Source: Omphiscola glabra
Lineage: Eukaryota > Mollusca > Gastropoda > Lymnaeidae
NCBI GenBank assembly: GCA_964017045.1
Contig: OZ024804.1
Span: forward strand, 20,136,537 to 20,200,536
Length of the DNA stretch: 64,000 bases
Direction of reading: 5' to 3'
The stretch's first letter is position 1. The number at the start of each line of letters is the position of its first letter. Position numbers and translations under genes: made by a program. Positions 46,389-57,579 of the stretch are shown in pieces. The notes beneath the pieces were generated by a model. The model saw only the letters and a list, made by a program, of their open reading frames with translations, searched no databases and was not told the origin of the DNA.

Positions 46389-46984
46389 GCTGATGAAATA
46401 TATATATGTATATATATATTATAATTTAAAAACATGATTCGTATTTTAGTGGTCGCAGTAAATGACAAGGGCAAAGAAATTTAATTAACATTTTTGTTAA
46501 ATAACTGAAATGTTAATTTTTTTTAAGCATATGTTAAGAAAGTTAAACAAATACATAGGTTTGGTTTTTTTTTAATTCCGAAAAAAAGAACTATTTAAGA
46601 GCTTCAATCTAATGAAATCTTTTTAGAAGTTTAAAACCTAATTGAAATATTAGAATGATGAGAACTGTTTATCATCTAAATATTTTAGAATATGAACAGA
46701 ATATCCAAATAACTGGCTAACAAAGACGGACCACTCATATCTTTACAGATGTGAAAGATTACTTAGTGAATCTTAAATGTAAAGCTTATTTTGAGGAAAC
46801 TTTTATCCTGTTTCATCCTTTACCACTTCAACAAGTATTTATCATTGTAACGTATTTACAATTGTTACTTGAATTCTACAAATCAACTCATATTAATATG
46901 CTTTTTTGTTGTTTTTAACGTAAGCACACATATTGTATATTACTCTTAATTAGTTATCAAACATTCAACAACGACAAAGTAAAC

Positions 46985-47060
46985 TTACTTTATTATGATT
47001 CCAGTAAAATGTTTCAGTTCATCAGTAGAACTTGTTGTGTACAATCGTAGGCGGGCACAC
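46985..47060 (-). promoter_or_regulatory. Candidate 5'UTR exon donor for gene D
   Basis: On the minus strand AATAAA|GTAAGT at 46989/46988 is a consensus donor, about 600 bp upstream of the acceptor next to the gene D start codon. A short non-coding exon ending here would match the pattern inferred for the orphan exon at 27 kb. No clear TATA box was found. Confidence 0.3.
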
Positions 47061-47308
47061 GATGTATATGTTTAAAATACGACAAATAACTTCTGGTTCT
47101 TTGGGAAATTTTTAGGCGTTGCGAACAAATGATGAAGCCAGTCTTTTTTGGACGAGATCATCGCCAGGTCTGACAGCGAGCAATGAGAAGGCGGGAACAC
47201 GACACCGTCACAGTTGTTTGACTTCTTTGTGTTGTTAGAAATTATAAATGTGTTTAAAGTTTTCAAGGGGGGGGGGTGGGGTATGTTTAAATAGAAAGTC
47301 TGCATTAC

Positions 47309-47612
47309 AAACTAGAAGGCTTACATAAACAACTAGAAGGCCTGCATCACCAAGTCAGAAGTCCTAAATGAACAACTGGAAGGCCTACATTACAAACTAG
47401 AAGGCCTGCATCAACAACTTAGAAGTCTTAAATGAACAACTGGAAGGCCTACATTACCAACTGTAAGGCCTACATTACCAACTGGAAGGCCTACATTACT
47501 AACTGGAAGGTCTACATTACCAACTAGAAGGCCTGCATCACCAACTCAGAAGTCCTAAATGAACAACTGGAAGGCCTATATTACCATCTGGAAGGCCTAC
47601 ATTTCCATAAAA
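47309..47612. repeat. ~22-bp minisatellite with higher-order units
   Basis: The unit is like CAACTAGAAGGCCTACATTAC. A longer phrase including AGAAGTCCTAAATGAACAAC recurs three times, showing block duplication. Confidence 0.8.
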
Positions 47613-47875
47613 TCATTAGAACTGATAGAGAGCAACCGTTAACTGGATTGTGCCTTAAGATATCATTCTGGTCTCAAACATACATAACTAAATATTAATT
47701 TACACAATAATGTTACGCTCTTGATGTCATTTATACATATAAAGTTTGTTTTCATCATGAAAATTTAAGTGAGACATAAAATAATATATATTGATGTATT
47801 TAATCACTGCTTTTAATGTTTACCTTTGATAAAATAAAAGCATGTATTAAACATGTGAGCTTGTTGTTTTTTTAT

Positions 47876-49245
47876 CACATGGCTGTTTTGTTGTTCACAT
47901 GACCATGTTCTTTTCACATGGCTGTTTTGTTGTTCACATGACCATGTTTTTTTCACATGGCTGTTTCGTTGTTCACATGACCATGTTTTTTTCACATGGC
48001 TGTTTTGTTGTTCACATGACCATGTTTTTTTCACATGGATGTTTTGTTGTTCACATGACCATGTTTTTTTCACATGGCTGTTTTGTTGTTCACATGACCA
48101 TGTTTTTTTTCACATGGCTGTTTCGTTGTTCACATGACCATGTTTTTTTTCACATGGCTGTTTTGTTGTTCACGTGACCATGTTTTTTTCACATGGCTGT
48201 TTCGTTGTTCACATGACCATGTTTTTTCACATGGCTGTTTTGTTGTTCACATGACCATGTTTTTTTCACATGGCTTTTTCGTTGTTCGCATGACCATGTT
48301 TTTTTCACATAGCTGTTTTGTTGTTCGCATGACCATGTTTTTTTCACATGGCTGTTTCGTTGTTCACATGACCATGTTTTTTTCACATGGATGTTTTGTT
48401 GTTCACATGACCATGTTTTTTTCACATTGCTGTTTCGTTGTTCACATGACCATATTTTTTTTACATGGCTGTTTTGTTGTTCACATGACCATGTTTTTTT
48501 CACATGGCTGTTTCGTTGTTCACATGACCATTTTTTTTTCACATGGCTGTTTTGTTGTTCACATGACCATGTTTTTTTCACATGGCTGTTTCGTTGTTCG
48601 CATGACCATGTTTTTTTCACATGGCTGTTTTGTTGTACACATGACCATGTTTTTTTCACATGGCTGTTTTGTTGTTCGCATGACCATGTTTTTTTCACAT
48701 GGATGATTTGTTGTACACATGACCATTTTTTTTTCACATGGCTGTTTTGTTGTACACATGACCATGTTTTTTTCACATAGCTGTTTTGTTGTTCGCATGA
48801 CCATGTTTTTTTCACATGGCTGTTTCGTTGTTCACATGACCATGTTTTTTTCCACATGGCTGTTTTGTTGTTCACATTACCATGTTTTTTTCACATAGCT
48901 GTTTCGTTGTTCACATGACCATATTTTTTTTACATGGCTGTTTTGTTGTTCACATGACCATGTTTTTTTCACATGGCTGTTTTGTTGTTCACATGTCCAT
49001 GTTTTTTTCACATGGCTGTTTTGTTGTTCACATGACCATGTTTTTTTCACATGGCTGTTTCGTTGTTCACATGACCATGTTTTTTTCACATGGCTGTTTC
49101 GTTGTTCACATGACCATGTTTTTTTCACATGTCTGTTTTGTTGTTCACATGACCATGTTTTTTAACATGGCTGTTTTGTTGTTCACATGACCATGTTTTT
49201 TTCACATAGCTGTTTTGTTGTTCACATGACCATATTTTTTTCACC
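47876..49245. repeat. 39-bp minisatellite, about 35 copies
   Basis: The unit is CACATGGCTGTTTTGTTGTT plus CACATGACCATGTTTTTTT. The period is a multiple of three and the unit lacks stops in several frames, so the plus strand reads as repeats of MTMFFSHGCFVVH and the minus strand as VKKTWSCEQQNSH over more than 200 codons. Copies differ mainly in the T-run length and at C/T sites. No start context, splice site or flanking domain suggests a real gene. Confidence 0.9.
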
Positions 49246-49249
49246 ATTT

Positions 49250-49995
49250 ATATGCATGTTATTTGGTGCTTTTTTAAAGAGAGCAATACGTTCAAATTGA
49301 AACTGTTTGCATTTATAGTGCTAAGAGGATGTATATCCCTGGTGGAAATAAACGTTCTAAAATTACGTTGTCCGATATTGTCGGTGCATATGTTATCTCG
49401 ACCAGCAGGTACTTAGTTAGCTATCACAACAACATATGTTGTTTGATAGCTGTAGAAAACCTACCCCCTGATGACATTGACTCGTAAACAGTGTAGAAAG
49501 CAACATTCTTAGGGAAGAGAAACACCCTGAGAAATGAAATCGTGACTCTATAATCGGAAGATATGGCCTTGGCTACACAGCGCCTGTTGAAACCAAACAA
49601 TCAGTCGGTTGTAAGCTACAGTTGGAATAAATTTGTAACATAAAACCAATGGATTGCTATAGAGTTTTTTTAAAAATCTGTCAATGCTGGGAAATGACAT
49701 TATAATATAAAATGACTATTAACTCATGTTTCGTATTTACTGTTGTGTTAAACAATTATAATGCATCTATTTATAGTGACGTAGAAAACCCTTAGACACA
49801 ATCGCATCGTCGAAAATTGGAATACAGCTGGGAAGGCTGTGAACATCTCAGCCGTACGTTGTGAGATGGACTTACCAAGCCCGAAACCTCAGTGCTCGAA
49901 ATTACATTTTATAAAGGATTTATGAGAAAAAAGTTGTGTTTAGGGTTTGTTTAAATTGTGCTGTTGCTTTTTTTTTTTTTTGATTATTGTATCAA
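49250..49995. other. Non-coding stretch, nothing recognised
   Basis: No long open frame, transposon end or tandem repeat was seen. Confidence 0.4.
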
Positions 49996-50004
49996 CATCA
50001 CTCT

Positions 50005-50480
50005 TATATGCTAGCGAGACGTGGATAGTGTACAGCGTACAGTAGACAAGCTAGACAACCCAAAAATATCCAACAACGTTGCCTGTATACGTTTCTTGTC
50101 ATTAGATGGCAGGACAGAGTCACCAAGAAACTAAAGAGGTCCTTCAATGGGTCAAATGTATCCGCATTCACAGTCCACGCGCTTGTACAAAAAGGACCTG
50201 CCAAACGGGCAGGGCATGTCAAAAGAATGCAAGAGAGCAAACCTTGCAAAATACTATTGTCCGGTTAACTTTCCGGTGGAAATATTCAGTTGGTGGACAA
50301 GAAAAACGCTCCCAGGTCTGTTTAAAGGCATAATTTAAATAAATGGACATTGACCTTGATTCACGCACCGCTCACGTCTTAAGAAAGCTAACGGTAAGAA
50401 AAGACAGAATCTACTCAAAACCAACATGGACCCAAAATAATGCCAGGCCACCTGTTTACTCACTGTGTAATGCAGACTTG
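50005..50480 (+). mobile_element. LINE fragment, region downstream of RT
   Basis: Reading through shifts on the plus strand gives YASETWIVYS near 50009, RWQDRVTKKLKRSF near 50107, KRAGHVKRMQESK near 50213 and, in another frame, GGQEKRSQ near 50297. The order Y-SETW, W-QDR, W-GHV-RM, GK-R-GGQ-KR fits a Jockey/RTE-like LINE tail. It is heavily decayed. Confidence 0.55.
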
Positions 50481-50499
50481 TTCATCTTCGCCCGTGAAG

Positions 50500-51135
50500 A
50501 ACAAACAACAAAAAAAAAAAAATTACCTGCATGTCACTGATTTGAAACAATCTACTTCATCACTGAATAACGTTAGTCAATTATTATTACGTTTTTTACA
50601 GTTAAAATATATTGCTTTACAATATATTTCCCTATCATAAGTGTCTCAAAATTTCGGACCGATTTCTAAACATGATGGTTACCAGCCTGTTAAACTTTTT
50701 TTTTAAACTACGCTACCTGGTGTATCATGTGTTTTTCTTCTTTCATTTGCGTGCTTAAACACATAGAAGTGAAAAGTATAAAAAAAACTGAACGTGCAAA
50801 GGAATGAATCGTTTTTGCTAAAGAATGAACAAGTTTTATACTCCGGAGCAATGCTAGACTGATATTGGAGTACAGCATCGATCTTTCAAAAGTATTGGTA
50901 CCGGAGCTGTTTTGAAAACCAAATTTGTTCTGATAACCAAAAAAAAGTTCCACGGAAAAGCTGCGCTAAGGAAATGAACGCACGTAATATACAAAACTAT
51001 TCCTACTTTATATAAGCATTGATGAATGTATTAACCATTCCATCATGTTCAGTTGGTTGGTGTCAGTGTGGCCTGTATTTGTTTCTGCAAACAGTTGTCG
51101 TTTCCGACAATGAATGCCTGGAATTTAGAAGCAAA
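50500..51135. other. Non-coding spacer between LINE fragments
   Basis: An AT-rich stretch with an A-run near 50510. The minus frame at 50708-50953 has no recognisable feature. Confidence 0.4.
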
Positions 51136-51139
51136 GCTG

Positions 51140-54100
51140 AGTTCGATTCATGCCCTGGCAGTTTCGTAAAGCAAATTGGTCCAAATACGAAACAGGGGTC
51201 GAAGCCAGCTTTGCTGAGACCCGTGCAATAAGACCGAACGATTTAAATGTGGAGTACGAGCTCCTCATAAGCAAGATCCTCGGTGCGGCAAAGAGAACAA
51301 TTCCGAGAACGAATGGGAAACAAACCTTCAGACCTTACTGGAACAAGACTTTGAATGCGCTGGTGGAGAAAAGAGCAAAAGAATGGAGGAAGGCTGCCAA
51401 GAGAAAAACACCTGCAGCTCGAGCAGCGTATAACATCTTGACGGACCAAGTCCGTGCCGAAGTCTTTAGGGCATAAAAGTCCAGGTGGGAAACTACGTGT
51501 GGAAACCTCAACCTCTCGGACAGAATGAAGGTCTGACGATTACTAGATAACCTCTCTGGCATGGGAAAGCAGCGAAACATTCGCCCTCTCAAAAATCCAC
51601 CTGGCACAGAGGCTAGCTGGCTGGCACTGAGGCTAGCTGTGCTATTCACACCGAAGCGCTTAACCGACATTTTGCTAAGGTGAGCAAATGTATCAGAGAC
51701 ACTGACGAAAGCAGGGCCATCAAGAAACTCCAGAAGGTTGGAAGCAGAGCCCAACGAGTAGGCCAACACCAAGAGGTTTTCACAGCACCTTTTACTATGG
51801 CCGAGCTGCTGACGGCCCTAGGAAAGTGCAAAACTGGTAAAGCTCCAGGACCCGACAGAGTCTGTAATGAAATGCTCACAAATGTGGGCAAAACGTGAAA
51901 ACGCACATTACTAGATTTGTTCAAAAAAACCTGGACATCTGGCGCCTTGCCAAATGCGTGGCAAAAAGCGGTGATTGTCTCTAAGAGGGTAAACCAAGTG
52001 ACCAAATGTCTAGCTACCTGCCCATTTCACTCACATCGTGTGTCGGAAAAGTAGCAGAGCGAATGGTCAACGCCCGACTATATTGGTTATTGGAACGAAC
52101 CAAGACCATCCCTACCAACCAAAGCGGATTCCGCAAGGGGAGGCAGCCTATGGATCAAGTGATCCAGTTTATCAAAAGCACCATCAATGAGCTTCAGATG
52201 AAGAATCATACTGTCGTGGTGTTCTTTGACCTCCAGAACGCTTACGATAAAGTCTGGAGGGCAGGTCTGCTGTACACGTTGCAACAGCTCGGAGTGACAG
52301 CCAACGTGCACAGGTGGATTCACTCTTTTCTATCAAACTGTTGGGGACAAGGTTTCGAACATGTGTGCACTCGAGGATGGGCTCGTGCAGGGGTCGGCTT
52401 TGAGCTTCACCTTGTTCCTGGCATACGTGCATGACCTGCAGTAACAAAGAACACAATGTTTGCGGATGATTTGGCAATCTGGAGTTCAGGCAAATCCATC
52501 CAGCAGTTGCAGATCCAGCTGCAAAAGAAAACTCACACAGATACAAGATTACGCTTGGAAATGGAGATTGGTGGTGAATGCAGAAAAGACCGTATATAAA
52601 TTATTCACTAATGGTAGGAAAGTGCTCAAAGAAAAATTTGATCTTCACATCTGCGGGAAGTCACTAAAATGGGACAAGTCACCCACTTATCTGGGTATAA
52701 AGCTGGACCAGAAACTCCAGCTGCATAACCACGTACGGGAACTCGGCGCTCGAGCCAAGTCCAAACTCAGCCTGGTCAAAAAACTTGCCAGCACTACCTG
52801 GGGAGCCGATGCAAGACTCATGAGAGCTCTCTATCTTGTGAGTGTAAGAGGTGCCATGGACTAAAGCCTCCCGGTCCAGGCCTTCGCAAGCAGTACGGCT
52901 CTAGAGGGTCTTGATCGGACACAAAATCTAGCTGTATGATTTGTATGTGGGGCGTTACGTACCACACCCACGGCTGCTGCAGACATAGAACCACTCCACA
53001 TCAGGCGGGACAAAGCTATCCTAACGACCGTTGAGCGATAACGTCGAATGGAAAAGACGGAACCCAGTTTTCAACTCCAAGACCGCTGGGTAAAGGGGAC
53101 AAAGCTTAAAAGACTCTCCTTCATGGACGCTGTCTATTCACTTGAGAACAAGCACCCTTTACCAGAAAACAGGGAGAAAATACGCCTGATCTAGGAGCGA
53201 TCACCTCAGGATAGAGGCGAACCACCTGATGTACGTCTGACCCTGTCAAACACAGCAGTTAATAAGTCGAGCCCCCAAAATGAGCAAAATGGAGCTGCAC
53301 TTGAGACAATGGAGGCCTATAAAGAGGACGTGGTGCAAGCCTTCACAGACGGCTCCTATCTCGCTAACGAAAATCGAGCGGGCTACTGTGCACTCATCCA
53401 GTACCCAAAGGGGGTACCCCCAACTGAGGAGATTTCAGGCCCAAGTGGTACGAATAACACTGCAACTGATGCAGAGATCGAAGCTATTTTGATGGGCTTG
53501 ATACAAGTGCGTCGTAGACTAGCTAGACGCAAAACACTTCCATCCATCGTAGTGTTCACCGATTCACAATGTGCTCTCGAAATTGTGAAGGGATGCTTTT
53601 TGAACACGAAAATGGTAAATGCAATCATGGAGCTCGTGTGAGACATACAGTCACATGGAGACAAACAGGCACTTCAATGGATCCCAGGACATGCGGGGAT
53701 TCCATAACAAGACTGAGCCGACTGTCTCGCGAGTCAAGGCTCTTCCCAGCCGCAACCTAACCGGCCAATGACCTAACTGGGGGCCCAAGCCTGGATCAAG
53801 GACCTCTTCAATGAGGAATGGTTAAAAGATTGGGAACAAGGGAACATGGCCAGAAAACTTTACCAGAACATGACTTCAAACAACCACAAAGGCGATCAGT
53901 GGTGGAGTCTTAAACGACACCAGCATAGTCTCATCACTCAGATGAGAACAGAACATTGCCCTACCCGCAGCTATCTGAATAGGTTGCACCCACTTCGGGA
54001 CCCGAGCTGCCACTACTGTGGCCAGGCACAGGAGACGATCGAGCACCTTCTAGCCGAGTGCTCAACGCTGGCGACTGGCGTGACTGGGGCGCTCCCAGCC

Positions 54101-54195
54101 AACCATGTCGAGAGTCTCATTTACGGGACTGCCCACCAGATGAGGCAGGCCTGTACCTTACTTGCCCGGGCCATTAAAGATCAATGTTATTAGGC
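51140..54195 (+). mobile_element. I-group non-LTR retrotransposon, copy 1, 5'-truncated
   Basis: The match to copy 2 begins with WQFRKANW near 51154, at the end of the endonuclease. RT landmarks follow: GKAPGPDRVCNEML near 51837, PISLTSCVGKVAERM near 52022, SGFRKGRQPMDQVIQFI near 52123, VVFFDLQNAYDKVW near 52216 and FADDLAIWSSG near 52459. An RNase H domain starts FTDGSYL near 53341 and includes TDAEIEAILMGL and FTDSQCAL near 53557. A CHYC-x8-H-x4-C zinc knuckle lies near 54009-54060, and the frame ends at TAG/TAA near 54191. Endonuclease, RT and RNase H in one protein point to the I group (I/Nimb-like). Frame shifts near 51476, 51897, 52440 and 52864 and a short RT deletion make it inactive. 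Confidence 0.8.
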
Positions 54196-57100
54196 ATGTT
54201 CCGGTAAAGGTTTCGGGCCGTGTTCCTCTGTTCCCATTCTTTTAAACCTTCCTCATGGAAGAGGTCCTTAATCCAGGCTTGGACCCCTAGTTGGATCCCT
54301 AGTTGGGACATTGGCCGGTTAGGTTGAGGCTGGGAAGAACGTTGCCTCGCAAGACAGTCGACTCTGTCTTGTGGTGGAATCCCCGCATATTCTGGGATCC
54401 ATTGAAGGGTCACTTGAATCGGTGAACAATACGATGGGTGGAAGTGTTTTGCGTCTAGCTAGTCTACGACGCACTTGTTTCAAGCCCATCAAAATAGCTT
54501 CGATCTCTGCATCAGTTGCAGTGATATTTTTGCCACTTGGGCCTGAAATCTCCTGAGTTGGAGGTATCCCCTTAGGATACTGGATGAGTGCACCGTAGCC
54601 CGCCCGCTTTTCGCAGGCGAGGTAGGAGCCGTCTGTGAAGACTTGCACCACGTCGTCTTTATAGGCCTCAATAGTCTCGAGTGCGGCTCCCTTTTGCTCA
54701 TTTTAGGGGCTCGACTTGAGAGGGTCAGACGGACATCAGGTGGTTTGCAGCTATCCTGAGGTGATCTCTCCTGGATCAGGCGTATTTTCTCCCTGTTTTC
54801 TGGTAAAGGGTGCTTGTTCTCAAGTGAATAGACAGCGTCCATGAAGGAGAGTCTTTTAAGCCATGTCCTCTTTACCCAGCCGTCTTGGACTTGGAAACAG
54901 GGTTACGTCTTTTCCATTCGACGTTATCGCTCAACTGTCGTTAGGATAGCTTTGTCCCTCCTTATGTGAAGTGGATCTATGTCTGAAATAATTTCCACAG
55001 CAGCCGTGGGTGTGGTACGTAACGCCCCACATACAAATCTTAGAGCTAGATTTTGTATCCGATTAAGACCATCTAGAGCTCCCGTACGTGGTTATGCAGC
55101 TGGAGTTTCTGGTCCAGCTTTATACCCAGATACGTGGGTGATTTGTCCCATTTTAGTGTCTTCCCGCACATGTGAAGATCAATTTTTCTTTGAGCACTTT
55201 CCTACTATTAGTGAATAATGTGTACACGGTCTTCACCACCAATCTCCATTTCCGAACATAATCTTGTATCTGAGTGAGATCTTTGTGCAGCTGGCTCTGC
55301 AACTGCTGGATGGATTTGCCCGAACTCCAGAGTGCCAAATCATCCGCGAACATTGGGTTATTCGTAAGCAAATGTGACTGCAGGTCATGCACGTATGCCA
55401 GGAACAAGGTGCAGCTCAATGCCGACCCCTGCAGGAGCCCGTCCTCGAGTGCACACATGTTCGAAACACATGTGCTTTGGATAAACTGGATCACTTGATC
55501 CATAGGCTTCCTCCTCTTTCGGAATCCGCCTTGTTTGGTAGGAATGCTCTTGGTTCGTTCCAGGAACCAATAGAGTCTGGAGTTCACCATTCGCTCAGCT
55601 ACGTTTCCGACACGATGTGAGTGAAATAGGCCGATAGCTAGACAGTTGGTCACTTGGTTTCCCCTCTTTGGTAATAGGGACAATCACCTCTTTCTGCCAC
55701 GCTTTTGGCAAGGCGCCTGATGTCCAGGTTTTGTTAACAAAGTCTAGTAATGTGCGTTTTCCCGTTTTGCCAAAATTTGTGAGTATTTCATTACAGACTC
55801 TGTCGGGTCCTGGAGCTTTACCAGTTTTGCACTTTCCTAGCGCCGTTAGCAACTCGGCCATTGTAAAAGGTGCCGTGAAAACCTCTTGGTGTGGGCCCAC
55901 TCGTTGGGCTTTGCTTCCAACCTTTCGGAGTTTCCTTAAGGCCCGGCTTTTGTCAGTGTCTCTGGCACTTTTGCTTACCTTAGCAAAATGTCGGTTAAGC
56001 GCTTCTGTGCGCTTAGCACAGCTTATAGCCTCTCTGCCAGCTGGTGTTTTAAGGGGGCCGATGTTCCGCTGCTTCCCCATGCCAGAGAGGTTATCTAGTA
56101 ATCGTCAGACCTTCATTCTGTCCGAGAGGTTGAGGTTTCCACACGTATTTTCCCAATTGGACTTTTTTGCCCTAAAGACTTCGGCACGAACTTGGGCCGT
56201 CAAGAGGTTATAACCTGCTCGAGCTGCAGGTGTTTTTCTCTTGGCAGCCTTCCTCCGTGCTTTTGCTCTTTTCTCCACCAGCGCCTTCAGAGTCTTGTTC
56301 CTGTAATGTCTGAAGGTTTTTTTTCCGTTCGTTCATGGAATTGTTTTCTTTGACTTATCGAGAATTTTGCTTATGAGGAGCTCGTACTCCACATTTAGAT
56401 CGTTCCGTCTTGTTGCTTGGGTCTCAGCCAAACTGGCTTCGACCTCTATTTCGTATATTGCCCAATTTGCTTTACGAAACTGCCAGTGCCTTTTCCGAAG
56501 GCGTGCCTTGGTTGTAGCTAGCAAAAGTCTGAGGAGGATCGGTTTATGGTCGCTCCCAACCTCATCCAAGACCTCCAGACTGAGCTTGGACTCAAGGTCT
56601 GCTGAAATAAGCGTCAGATCTGGACGGGACTCCGTACTTAGCCCTGTATGTAATAGTGTGGGCACACTATTTTCGTCTTGTAAGCAAATGAGGTTGGTAG
56701 TGAGACACAGATCCTCCACGTAACGTCCCGATGCGTTACATTCAACATACCCCCAGTCCGGTGACTGGGCGTTGAAGTCCCCAGCCATTATTTTCCACTG
56801 AAAATTTATATTTTCGCCGATAGGGAGACTGATCGGGATTCGGGGTGTGTTGTAAACGTTAGCTATTTCAAAATATTGATTATTTTTGAAAATTCTGATG
56901 GTGAGGGTGTGAGTGCCTTGGCACGACTTCACCTCAAGCAGTTCCATTGGTATGGCCAGACCACTGCAATTCTTACACTTGCATTGGTAGAGCGAGTAAC
57001 CTGTGATATGGAAGTTCTTACCTTTTAGTAGAGTCTCTTGGAAGAGTGCTACGTCCACGTCCCACACGTGGAGTACCTTGGCGATCTCTCCTCCCTTCTG

Positions 57101-57575
57101 TCTGATGCCCCAGACATTCAACTATATAATCGTTAGGTAAGTGGGGGGGGGGCGACCCTTGCCGCCATGCATGCCACGTACAATAGTTTTGTCCCCCATC
57201 AGCCTGTCCCCCGACGCTGACGGAAGAGGATTGTGGATGTCCAACCCAGGGGCAGTGATCTCGTCCCCCGCTAGCCTGTCCCCAGACACTAGCGAAGAAG
57301 GCAGTGACTGAGTTGCCAGCTCCATGTTTGAAAGTCTCATTGTACTTGCCATGTGTACTTGCGGGTCTGGGAAGAACGCTTCCCCACCCCTTAAGGACTA
57401 GCTTTGTGTCGCTAGTCCCCTTTCCCAAGGGGTCATTCGGTCAGGACGTTAGGCATTGAGCCGGGTTGTTTAGTTTCGGGTGGTCACCACAACCTTAATC
57501 GTCTGCCACGCCACGTAGAGGCACATCCCTTGTGGACGCCCTCGAGCTTCCCCGAAGACGCGTTCTTCTCGAACC
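54196..57575 (-). mobile_element. I-group non-LTR retrotransposon, copy 2, inverted and 3'-truncated
   Basis: It runs on the minus strand from a GC-rich 5' region (57575-57122) through an endonuclease frame, 57121-56333. That frame includes DVALFQETLL, MAGDFNAQSPDWG and EVGSDHKPILLRL, typical of apurinic-endonuclease domains. It begins with TTG just after an in-frame TAG, so no ATG was found. RT follows (GKAPGPDRVCNEILTN near 55830, YRPISLTSC near 55625, FADDLALWSSG near 55345), then RNase H (FTDGSYLAC near 54640, TDAEIEAILMGL near 54510). The RT core has an internal deletion between FIQST and CALEDGLLQG, and RNase H has another after LFTDS. The match to copy 1 stops at RNMP near 54205, so the last ~350 bp, including the zinc knuckle, are missing. 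The two copies meet tail to tail within a few bases of 54196. Confidence 0.8.
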
Positions 57576-57579
57576 AGCT

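Noticed and set aside
48189..48875. 228-codon minus frame and 190-codon plus frame
   Set aside because: They lie entirely within the 39-bp minisatellite and follow from its period and lack of stops.
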